Source: Actinomycetota bacterium
GTDB taxonomy: Bacteria; Actinomycetota; Thermoleophilia; Solirubrobacterales; Solirubrobacteraceae
DNA length: 12,434 bases
Assembly: GCA_009699615.1 (NCBI GenBank)
Contig: WLNV01000025.1
Span: 1-12,434 of the forward strand
Direction: 5' to 3'
Part shown: one piece after another, positions 5,434-12,434 of the stretch
Numbering within the stretch: position 1 is the stretch's first letter
How the letters are laid out: every line of letters begins with the position of its first letter
Notes under the pieces: model-generated
What the model saw: only the letters and a program-made list of their open reading frames with translations
Database searches by the model: none
Told to the model about the DNA's origin: nothing
Translations under genes and position numbers: made by a program

Positions 5434-8400
5434 ATGAGGGACTATCTGGCGGCAATCAACGAGCGCGTTGTCGTCTTCGACGGCGGCATGGGCGCGACAC
5501 TCGAGCAGTTCGACCTGACCTCCGAGGATTACGGCGGCCTTGCCGGCAAGTGCCACGAGGCGCTGATCCTCAACCGCCCCGACGTAATCGAGGGAGTACA
5601 CACTTCGATGGTTGAGGCGGGAGCCGAGGTTGTCGAAACCGACACCTTCCAGGCCAGCCGCTTGAAGCTCGAGGAATGGGGCTTGGCCGAACACACTTTG
5701 GAGATCAACCGCCGCGCCGGCGAGATCGCCCGCGCCGCTGTCGGCGAGGATCGCTTCGTCGCCGGCTCGATCGGCCCGACCGGCCAGCTCCCCTCCTCCG
5801 ATGACCCGACGCTCGGCGCGATCTCCTTCCGCGAACTAGTGACGATCTTTGAGGAGCAGGCGCGCGGACTGCTCGAAGGCGGCGTCGACCTGCTGTTGAT
5901 CGAAACGGCGCAGGACATCCTCGAAGTCAAGGCTGCGGTCTTCGGCGCCCGGGAAGCGTTCGTTACTGCCGGGCGCAGCGTTCCGATCCAAACCTCTGTC
6001 TCACTTCTGCCGAACGGCGGAAAGATGCTTCTCGGCACCGACATCGACGCCGTTCTGACAACGCTTGAAGCGCTCAAGGTCGACGCAATCGGACTCAACT
6101 GCTCAACCGGCCCTGAAGATATGCGCGATGCGATCCGCTTCCTTGGCGAGTTCTCGCCGGTGCCGATCCAGTGCATCCCCAACGCCGGGCTGCCGCTGCA
6201 AGGCCCGGACGGCGAGACGATCTTCCCTGAAACACCTGAGGCGCTGGCGACAATTCTTGGCGAGTTCGTCGAGCGCTACGGGGTCGGGATCGTCGGCGGC
6301 TGCTGCGGCACGACGCCCGAGCACATCGCCGCAATCGCCGAGCGTTGTGGTGGCCGACCGGTAGCGCCCCGCCCCGCCCCGCGCCCGCCGCGAGTCAGTT
6401 CGATGATGACGGCGACGGCGCTGGTGCAGGACCCAACACCGACGATCGTCGGCGAACGCGTCAACTCGCAGGGCTCACGCAAGGCGAAGGAGATGCTGCT
6501 GGCCGACGATTACGACGGCTTGGTCCAGATCGCCGAAGACCAGGTCGAAGGTGGCGCCCACGTGCTCGACCTCTGCGTCGCGCTGACCGAGCGTGAGGAT
6601 GAAGACGAGCAGATGCGCCAAGTCGCGAAGCGGGTCTCGCTGACGCAGCCAACGCCACTACAGATCGACTCAACCGAGCCTGCCGTGATCGCCGCCGCGC
6701 TCGACCAGATCCCTGGCCGCGCAATCGTCAACTCGATCAACCTTGAGGCCGGCCGCGACAAGCTCGACACCGTCGTACCGATGGCCGTCCAGCACGGTGC
6801 GGCAGTGATCGCGCTGACGATCGATGAGGTCGGGATGGCGAAGACAGCCGAGCGCAAGGTCGAGATCGCGCTGCGGCTTAAGCAGCTTTGCTGCGACGAA
6901 CACGGCCTCGACCCTGAGCTGCTGATCTTCGACGCGTTGACCTTCACGCTGACGACCGGTGACGAAGAGTGGCGCCCATCGGCGGTCGAGACGATCGAAG
7001 GCATCCGCAGGATCAAAGCTGAGATCCCCGGCGTCAAGACCTCGCTTGGAGTCTCGAACGTCTCGTTCGGCGTCTCCCCCAGCGCCCGCGCCGTACTCAA
7101 CTCGGTCTTCCTCCACCATTGCGTTGACGCCGGCCTCGACCTGGCGATGGTCAACCCCAACCACATCACCCCTTACGGCGAGATCTCCGACGAGGAACGC
7201 GCCCTGGCCGATGATCTCGTCTTCAACCGCCGCGAAGACGCGCTCGAACTTTTCATCAACCACTTTGAATCGCGTAGTGGCGAGGACGCGGAGGCAGAGA
7301 AGGCGAACCCGACCGAAGGAATGGAGCCCGAAGAGGCGCTCCACTTCCACATCCTGCGCCGCCGCAAGGAAGGCGTTGAGGACTGGATCGACGCCTCGGT
7401 TGAGAAGATCGGCGCCGTCCCAACACTCAACGAGGTCCTGCTGCCGGCAATGAAGGAGGTCGGCGACAAGTTCGGCGCCGGCGAACTGATTCTCCCCTTC
7501 GTTCTGCAATCGGCAGAGGTTATGAAGCGTGCAGTCGCGCGGCTTGAGAACTTCCTTGACCGTATCGAGGGCTACACAAAGGGCACCGTCGTGCTGGCAA
7601 CGGTCTTTGGCGACGTTCACGACATCGGCAAGTCACTCGTCAACACAATCCTGACCAACAACGGATACACGGTTATCGATCTTGGCAAGCAGGTGCCGAT
7701 CCAGACGATCCTCGAGGCAGCAAAGGAGCATGACGCTACGGCGATCGGCCTCAGCGCACTGCTTGTCTCAACCTCCAAGCAGATGCCGCTCTGCATCCAG
7801 GAGCTCCAAAGCCAAGGGCTCGACTACCCGGTTCTGATCGGCGGCGCGGCGATCAACAAGGACTTTGGTCTGCGCACGCTCTACCCCGGAGGCCGCGCAT
7901 CGGACGAGATTTACGAGCCCGGAGTCTTCTTCTGCAAGGACGCCTTTGAGGGGCTGGCGAAGATGGACGCGCTGGTCGAACCGGAGCAGCGCGAAGTGCT
8001 CGTCGCAGAGCTGCGCGCCGATGCACTGGCTCTGCGCGAAAAGGGCCCTGAGCCGGAGGCGCTGCCAACAGATGACGACAGCGTCCGCTCTGCCGCTGCG
8101 ATCGACGTCCCTGTGCCGACCCCACCCTGGTGGGGAGTTCAGGAAGTGCCGATTGATATGGACGCGCTCTACCACCACCTCGACACGCACGTCCTCTTCA
8201 AGCTCCACTGGGGCGGCCGCGGCGTCAAGGGCGACGCTTGGACCGAGCTGCTCGACAACGATTTTCGGCCGCGTCTGGAGCGAATGTGGGCAGAGCAGGA
8301 CTATCTGCGCCCGCGCGCCCTGCTCGGCTACTTCCCCTGCTATTCGGAGGGCAACGAGATTGTTGTGCTCGACCCTGACGATCGCGAGACCGTGCTGACG

Positions 8401-8997
8401 CGTTTTGTCTGCCCGCGCCAACCGGGCCATGACCGCATCTGCGTCGCCGATTTCTACCGCCCGAAGGACTCCGGCGAGCTCGATGTCGTGGCACTGCAGG
8501 CAGTTACCTCGGGCTCAGAAGTGACCGAGCTGATGGCGAAGCTGGAGGCCGACGGCGAATACGCCGAGCAGCTATTTGTCCACGGACTCGGAGTGCAGAC
8601 GGCCGAAGGACTTGCCGAGCTCGTTCACGGCCAAGTGCGCCGTGACCTTGGCATTGGCGAGACGCAAGGGCGCCGCTACTCATGGGGTTACCCGGCGGTT
8701 CCCGAGCAGTCGGAACACGAGAAGCTCGACCAGCTTCTTGACCTCAGCCAGATCGGGATGACCTTGACCGACGGATTCGCGCCAGAGCCCGAACAGTCAA
8801 CGCTGGCGATCGTCGCCCATCACCCAGACGCGACCTACTTCGGGATGAAATCAGGCAAGCTTCCAACCAACGACCGCCAACGCGCCGACGATGTGATCGC
8901 CGGTAGTGACCGCGACCCAACGCGACTTGGCGAGATCCCCGACGAAGACCCGCCTCAGGGGAGCGAAGACGTCGACGAAACCGCGCTCGCCGGCTAG
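5434..8997 (+). CDS. metH: Cobalamin-dependent methionine synthase
   Basis: Cytoplasmic methyl transfer from 5-methyltetrahydrofolate via cobalamin to homocysteine. The protein is complete at 1187 residues and the modules are in the standard order. Homocysteine-binding barrel (about 8-305): FDGGMG (15-20) and the zinc cysteines C223 (GLNCSTGPED) and C290/C291 (GGCCGTTPEH). A proline-rich linker (308-320) follows. Pterin-binding barrel (about 335-605): VGERVNSQGS (339-348), IDSTEP (411-416), IVNSINLEAG (431-440). Helical cap (about 640-712). Rossmann B12 domain with GDVHDIGKS (726-734), giving the axial ligand H729, and LIGGAAIN (801-808). AdoMet-dependent reactivation domain (about 893-1145) with the R-x-x-x-G-Y motif RYSWGYP (1081-1087). 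At about 250 residues the reactivation domain is shorter than the roughly 330 of E. coli MetH, and the acidic tail after 1150 looks disordered. The ATG places the usual short N-terminus before the first barrel; no Shine-Dalgarno is visible. Its stop overlaps that of the opposing GIY-YIG gene. Confidence 0.97.
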   Translation: MRDYLAAINERVVVFDGGMGATLEQFDLTSEDYGGLAGKCHEALILNRPDVIEGVHTSMVEAGAEVVETDTFQASRLKLEEWGLAEHTLEINRRAGEIARAAVGEDRFVAGSIGPTGQLPSSDDPTLGAISFRELVTIFEEQARGLLEGGVDLLLIETAQDILEVKAAVFGAREAFVTAGRSVPIQTSVSLLPNGGKMLLGTDIDAVLTTLEALKVDAIGLNCSTGPEDMRDAIRFLGEFSPVPIQCIPNAGLPLQGPDGETIFPETPEALATILGEFVERYGVGIVGGCCGTTPEHIAAIAERCGGRPVAPRPAPRPPRVSSMMTATALVQDPTPTIVGERVNSQGSRKAKEMLLADDYDGLVQIAEDQVEGGAHVLDLCVALTEREDEDEQMRQVAKRVSLTQPTPLQIDSTEPAVIAAALDQIPGRAIVNSINLEAGRDKLDTVVPMAVQHGAAVIALTIDEVGMAKTAERKVEIALRLKQLCCDEHGLDPELLIFDALTFTLTTGDEEWRPSAVETIEGIRRIKAEIPGVKTSLGVSNVSFGVSPSARAVLNSVFLHHCVDAGLDLAMVNPNHITPYGEISDEERALADDLVFNRREDALELFINHFESRSGEDAEAEKANPTEGMEPEEALHFHILRRRKEGVEDWIDASVEKIGAVPTLNEVLLPAMKEVGDKFGAGELILPFVLQSAEVMKRAVARLENFLDRIEGYTKGTVVLATVFGDVHDIGKSLVNTILTNNGYTVIDLGKQVPIQTILEAAKEHDATAIGLSALLVSTSKQMPLCIQELQSQGLDYPVLIGGAAINKDFGLRTLYPGGRASDEIYEPGVFFCKDAFEGLAKMDALVEPEQREVLVAELRADALALREKGPEPEALPTDDDSVRSAAAIDVPVPTPPWWGVQEVPIDMDALYHHLDTHVLFKLHWGGRGVKGDAWTELLDNDFRPRLERMWAEQDYLRPRALLGYFPCYSEGNEIVVLDPDDRETVLTRFVCPRQPGHDRICVADFYRPKDSGELDVVALQAVTSGSEVTELMAKLEADGEYAEQLFVHGLGVQTAEGLAELVHGQVRRDLGIGETQGRRYSWGYPAVPEQSEHEKLDQLLDLSQIGMTLTDGFAPEPEQSTLAIVAHHPDATYFGMKSGKLPTNDRQRADDVIAGSDRDPTRLGEIPDEDPPQGSEDVDETALAG

Positions 8998-9236
8998 CCG
9001 ATCAGTGCCAGCTTGTCGGTCCGGGAAAGGCGCTTGATTCGCACCTCTTCGCGCTGAGCGGCGCTCCGGTCTTCCATCTCGAATGAAGCCGCCAGGACGA
9101 CAGGGAGGCGGCTGCGCGTGTAACGACTTCCAGTTCCGGCGCTGTGCGCTTCGAGCCGCTTCTCGAGGTCGTTGGTCCAACCGGTGTAGAGACTTCCGTC
9201 GACGCAGCGCAAGATGTAAACCCAAGCCTCGGCCAT
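8994..9236 (-). CDS. GIY-YIG domain protein (UPF0213/YhbQ-like)
   Basis: A single-domain GIY-YIG protein of 80 residues, the usual size of the UPF0213 (YhbQ) group. Motifs in order: WVYILRC (5-11, the GIY strand), SLYTGWTNDLEKRLEAH (15-31, the YIG strand with Y17, then R27 and H31), GSRYTRSRLP (36-45), and AAQREEVRIKRLSR (59-72) with E63 as the likely metal ligand. The key nuclease residues (Y7, Y17, R27, E63) are all present, so it may be an active DNA nuclease; YhbQ-type proteins have been linked to nucleic-acid repair or turnover, but the substrate is poorly defined. It starts 31 bp after the glycosyltransferase fusion gene on the same strand and is probably co-transcribed. I see no strong Shine-Dalgarno, so the start rests on the family N-terminus. 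Its TAG overlaps the metH TAG on the opposite strand within CTAG. Confidence 0.88.
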   Translation of the reverse strand: MAEAWVYILRCVDGSLYTGWTNDLEKRLEAHSAGTGSRYTRSRLPVVLAASFEMEDRSAAQREEVRIKRLSRTDKLALIG

Positions 9237-9267
9237 CAGGATCAGTTCGCCGCGCGCCGCCGGCTTC

Positions 9268-11616
9268 CTATCTACCGCTTGGGTCTGCCTCGGCCACTCC
9301 GACGCTGCCGGCGACCGGCCCCAACCTGACCGGCGTCGAATGCAGCGCGCGCATGCGAACGTCGCGCCAGCTCAGTCCTTCCCCAAGCAGCGCGGGGACG
9401 CCCATCAGGACGGCCGTGGCAACTTCGACGGCCTGCAGGACAATTCCGTAGCCGAGTGCATCGGCGGCACTGACGCCGTAGGCACCGGTGAGTACGGCGA
9501 CGCAGGCGGCCTGGAAGACGCCGACGTTGGCAGGCGTTGCCGGGACCAGCGCAGTGACATTGACTGCGAGCAGCACTGCCGCAGCAGCGCCTATGCCGGT
9601 GCGGCCGTCGAGGCCGATCGCGAGCAGAAGTAGGTAACAAGCGAGCGCCTGCAATGCCCACGCGCTGAGCTGGGCTACAAGCGCCGTCGACCCATCGCGA
9701 GGATGGGTGAAGACGCGCAGGCCGCTGCGCACCTGCCGAGCAGCTTTCAGCAGTGGGCGAATCACGGCCCGCGTCCGTCCGAATCGCTCGCTGCCACTGG
9801 CGGCCAGCACGGCCGGGACAATCAGGACGATTGCCAGCAAGATGACGGGAACCAGCACGACGGCGACGAGAGCGCCATGGCGCTGGTTGAAGATCGGAAC
9901 GCTGGAGAGAGCGATCGCAGCGAGGATCAGCAGTGCCAGCACGTTCAAGATGGTCTGCGAAACGAGCGTTCCGACAACGGTAGGCATCGTCTCGCGCGGA
10001 CGCCCGGCGCGGCGCGAGATGACGATCGCTCGAGCCGGCTCACCGAGCCGAGCGGGGAGCGTTGACGACATCAGCACACCGATCGCGGTCGCACGAAGAG
10101 TGTCGAGCTGGGTCAATCGTCGATCCGGCAGCGCGGCGTGAAGAATTGCGTGCCAAGAGATTGAACGCAGAAGCATTGAGAGGCCCATTACGGCCACGGC
10201 AGCCAGCACCCATGTCGGGCTCGACTGGAGCAGGCTGCTGATCACCCGGTCGACGCCGATCTTCTCGAGCGCGACCAGCGACAGGCCGATCGCGACGCCG
10301 GCAGCCAGAGCAAGCGCTCCACGGCGAACCGCACTCCGCAGCCGTGCTCTGCGCCAGCCTCCCGCGGGCTCCGGCTCGATCGTCGCGAGTCGCTGCGGCG
10401 GCACCGCGGGCAGTCCGTCTGCTGCCAGCCTGACACCGTCAGCGGAGCGACTCACTCTGGCCGGATCTGCGAGCTGCGCGGCGTGGGCGGCAATTGCCTG
10501 CTCGTATACCTCGATCGTACGCCCGCCGATCAACGCCCAACCGTATTGGGCTGCGCTGGCAGCCGCCCCCCGGCCAAGCTCGGCGCGACGATCGGGGTCA
10601 AGCGCAAGGTCGCGCAGCGCCTCAGCCAGTGCAACAGGATCCCCATGCGGAACGAGAAGGCCGTTGTCGCCGTTCGTGACAACGTCCCGGTAACCGGCGA
10701 TGTCGCTGGCGACAACCGGCGTGCCGGCCGCGAATGCCTCGGTTAGAACCATGCCAAAGCTCTCTCCGCCAAGAGACGGGGCGACCAGCAGATCGGCCTC
10801 CGCGAGCAACCGCTGCTTCTCGGCATCGTCGACCAGCCCCGCGACGCTCACCGCACGCGGGTCAATAAGCAGCGGCTCAACGTCATCCTCGGTCGCGCCG
10901 ATGATCGTCAGTTCGGCGTCGACGTAATCGCGTAGGCCTTCGAACGCCGAGAGCAGAACCGGCAGGCCCTTACGATCGACTGCCTGACCGACAAACACCA
11001 GCTTCAGCTTCCCTGCCTCGCCGACCGCCTTTACGGACGGCCCGCTAGCCGGCAACTCAACACCGTTTGCGATCACGCTGTAACGACCGCCGTAGAAGCG
11101 CCGCGCAGTCCACGAAGCAGCTTCCGAGACGGCGATTCGCGCGTGAAGGCGGCCCATTCGGCGGCGAGCGCCAAACAGATTCGCGACTCCTTGGGTGAGG
11201 CGATTGGTTGAGTACGTGTGGTAGGTCGCGACGAGAGCGGTTGACCTGCAGTTGAGCGCCATCCAACTGATCAGCGGAACGACCGGCTCGTGAATGTGGA
11301 CTACGTCGAACTGCCCGTCAGCGAGTGTTTGACCGAGGCGCTGAACCGCGCCGGGAGAGAGCGAGAGATTTGAGACCGCACCGTTGGCGGGGATACCGAC
11401 TGTTCGGCCGAGGTCGACGATGTGGCCGTCGAGCTGACGCTGCTGCGGCGCAGTGCCCCCGTGCAGCCTCGAGCTGAGCTGATCAACCGGGTCGACCGGG
11501 GTGATGATCCGCACCTCGTGGCCATCGTCGCGATGAGCGGCCGCCAGCGCCTCAATGTGGCGCGCAACGCCTCCGGGATAGCTCCACGAGTACGGAGAGA
11601 CAATTGCAATCCGCAT
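9268..11616 (-). CDS. PimA-like GT4 glycosyltransferase fused to a YbhN/LPG-synthase-type membrane domain
   Basis: A 782-residue two-part protein. Residues 1-378 are a GT-B retaining glycosyltransferase (GT4) resembling mycobacterial PimA: SPYSWSYPGGVARHIEAL (7-24, glycine-rich nucleotide-sugar loop), FDVVHIHEP (103-111), HARIAVSE (158-165), VFVGQAVDRKGL (207-218, with the R215-K216 pair) and GGESFGMVLTEA (283-294, the E-x7-E motif, E285/E293). A proline-rich linker (about 380-430) leads to a polytopic domain (about 431-750, roughly seven or eight hydrophobic segments) of the YbhN/AglD/LPG-synthase-TM type (PF03706), with LPARLGEPARA (519-529) and VPATPANVGVFQAA (691-704). Likely role (inference): transfer a sugar onto a lipid at the inner face of the membrane, with the fused domain helping to move or hold the product. 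Acceptor and sugar are unknown. AGGA lies 9 nt before the ATG. It follows the upstream membrane-protein gene by 11 bp and precedes the GIY-YIG gene by 31 bp. Confidence 0.88.
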   Translation of the reverse strand: MRIAIVSPYSWSYPGGVARHIEALAAAHRDDGHEVRIITPVDPVDQLSSRLHGGTAPQQRQLDGHIVDLGRTVGIPANGAVSNLSLSPGAVQRLGQTLADGQFDVVHIHEPVVPLISWMALNCRSTALVATYHTYSTNRLTQGVANLFGARRRMGRLHARIAVSEAASWTARRFYGGRYSVIANGVELPASGPSVKAVGEAGKLKLVFVGQAVDRKGLPVLLSAFEGLRDYVDAELTIIGATEDDVEPLLIDPRAVSVAGLVDDAEKQRLLAEADLLVAPSLGGESFGMVLTEAFAAGTPVVASDIAGYRDVVTNGDNGLLVPHGDPVALAEALRDLALDPDRRAELGRGAAASAAQYGWALIGGRTIEVYEQAIAAHAAQLADPARVSRSADGVRLAADGLPAVPPQRLATIEPEPAGGWRRARLRSAVRRGALALAAGVAIGLSLVALEKIGVDRVISSLLQSSPTWVLAAVAVMGLSMLLRSISWHAILHAALPDRRLTQLDTLRATAIGVLMSSTLPARLGEPARAIVISRRAGRPRETMPTVVGTLVSQTILNVLALLILAAIALSSVPIFNQRHGALVAVVLVPVILLAIVLIVPAVLAASGSERFGRTRAVIRPLLKAARQVRSGLRVFTHPRDGSTALVAQLSAWALQALACYLLLLAIGLDGRTGIGAAAAVLLAVNVTALVPATPANVGVFQAACVAVLTGAYGVSAADALGYGIVLQAVEVATAVLMGVPALLGEGLSWRDVRMRALHSTPVRLGPVAGSVGVAEADPSGR

Positions 11617-11627
11617 TCAGTTCGATC

Positions 11628-12434
11628 CTAGCGCGAGCCGCCGTCGGCCAACCGGGTATCTCCGCGAAGATAGATCGCCCCGCAGAGCGCGACAAAGACG
11701 GCAAAGAGCAACAGCATCGGGCCGGAATCGTTGAACAGAGCGCCAAAGACGCCAACTGCCGCAGCCCCTGCCAGCCCAGCTCGCCAGGCGGGATCATCGC
11801 CTACCGGTGCCAGCAGCCGGTCTCGGCGGACAACCCCGAGCGCGACGGTCAGCACTGCGATCAACGCCGCGACCGGCATCAGTCCACGGATCAGGCCACG
11901 ACCAGCGAGCTCGATCCTGCGTACAAAGATCTCCCACCAAGCGCCCGATCCATCGGCCCGAAGGACGGTCCGTGTGAAGTGCGAATCGCCGCCGGTAAGA
12001 AGGTCGATCGCGGCCAGAAGAGCGAGCGCTGCGAACGGAGCGATCACGACGAGCGCGATCGTGCGGCCCGAGAGGCGGCCCGGCAGCATCGCAAGAACGG
12101 CGACGCCGAAGCCTGCCGCAACCGTCATCACACCGCCGACATCGGCGCCGAGTCGGGCCGAGCCGAGTGCGACGCCAAGCACGAGGCCGCAACCGGCGAA
12201 CAACGCCACCCCTTGTCGCGACTTCCCGCGACCGAACCAGAGCGCGCCGAGTCCGATCAGCAGGATCGCCGGCAGCGCCGACTCAAGCTCGTTTCCAATC
12301 CCATAGAAACGCGAACCGAAGAGCGGGTTTGGGCCGATCAGCGAGCGAATGATCAGCGGTGAGCCAAAGGCGAGATCGACGATGTAGGCACTGACGGCAA
12401 CCAGCGCTGGCAGGGCCGGTGCACGCGGCCAAGG
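11628..12434 (-). CDS. Polytopic membrane protein, unrecognised (partial, N-terminus outside window)
   Basis: The frame is open from the right edge to a stop at 11628, giving 268 visible residues. GTG at 12209 is a possible internal start, but the coding sequence clearly continues upstream of it without a stop. The visible part is very hydrophobic, with some seven candidate membrane segments separated by short polar or arginine-rich turns (for example WFGRGKSRQG at 66-75 and VRRDRLLAPVGDDPAW). A notable conserved-looking stretch is FGSPLIIRSLIGPNPLFGSRFYGIGNELES (23-52; longest run quoted only to mark it in two parts, GSPLIIRSLIGPNPLF and GSRFYGIGNELES). I recall a similar G-R-F-x-G-x-G-N signature in unnamed actinobacterial membrane proteins but cannot assign a function. 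It precedes the glycosyltransferase-flippase-like fusion by 11 bp on the same strand, so it probably belongs to the same operon and to envelope glycan or lipid work (inference). Confidence 0.75.
   Translation of the reverse strand, partial: PWPRAPALPALVAVSAYIVDLAFGSPLIIRSLIGPNPLFGSRFYGIGNELESALPAILLIGLGALWFGRGKSRQGVALFAGCGLVLGVALGSARLGADVGGVMTVAAGFGVAVLAMLPGRLSGRTIALVVIAPFAALALLAAIDLLTGGDSHFTRTVLRADGSGAWWEIFVRRIELAGRGLIRGLMPVAALIAVLTVALGVVRRDRLLAPVGDDPAWRAGLAGAAAVGVFGALFNDSGPMLLLFAVFVALCGAIYLRGDTRLADGGSR

Noticed and set aside
6670..7620. Long open frame (316 codons) antisense to metH, with others at 950-1822, 2935-3558 and 7768-8430 opposite or out of frame with real genes
   Set aside because: These are the usual by-product of GC-rich codon usage opposite conserved genes; the translations are arginine- or valine-rich without recognisable motifs.
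11604..12362. Plus-strand open frame of 252 codons opposite the unnamed membrane protein
   Set aside because: Its translation is highly charged and low in complexity, while the minus-strand frame has clear membrane segments and continues in an operon with the next gene.

Overview
This is a GC-rich bacterial window carrying housekeeping and envelope genes. It looks like an actinobacterium, and the deep Thermoleophilia (Solirubrobacterales-like) lineage is my best guess. That guess rests on inference: high GC, a PimA-like glycosyltransferase, a possible leaderless start, and a type III glutamine synthetase next to amtB-glnK. I see no rRNA, tRNA, insertion sequence, prophage gene, CRISPR array or origin.

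Layout. (1) 3-251 (+): the C-terminal tail of an exported-looking protein that enters from the left edge. (2) 264-2091 (-): amtB followed by glnK (PII), an ammonium transport and nitrogen-signalling operon. (3) 2092-2340: a 249-bp divergent control region. (4) 2341-4491 (+): a type III glutamine synthetase (glnN). (5) 4562-5206 (-): a membrane-anchored antibiotic-biosynthesis-monooxygenase-fold protein with lower GC. (6) 5207-5433: a second divergent control region with a perfect 9-bp inverted repeat and a possible leaderless promoter. (7) 5434-8997 (+): cobalamin-dependent methionine synthase (metH), complete. (8) 12434-8994 (-): a tightly packed run of three genes, read right to left: an unrecognised polytopic membrane protein (its N-terminus lies outside the window), a PimA-like GT4 glycosyltransferase fused to a YbhN/LPG-synthase-type membrane domain, and a small GIY-YIG domain protein. 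The stop codon of the last gene overlaps that of metH.

How the genes work together. The left half is a compact nitrogen-assimilation module: AmtB imports ammonium, PII probably gates AmtB, and GSIII fixes the ammonium into glutamine. The PII T-loop lacks the usual modification tyrosine, so signalling probably depends on effector binding alone. The right-hand operon looks like glycolipid or polyprenyl-glycan synthesis coupled to membrane translocation, inferred from the domain fusion. MetH and the monooxygenase-like gene stand alone.

I found no convincing undescribed multi-gene system. The items most worth a second look are the glycosyltransferase-flippase-like fusion with its unnamed membrane partner, the unmodifiable PII T-loop beside GSIII, and the metH operator/leaderless arrangement.
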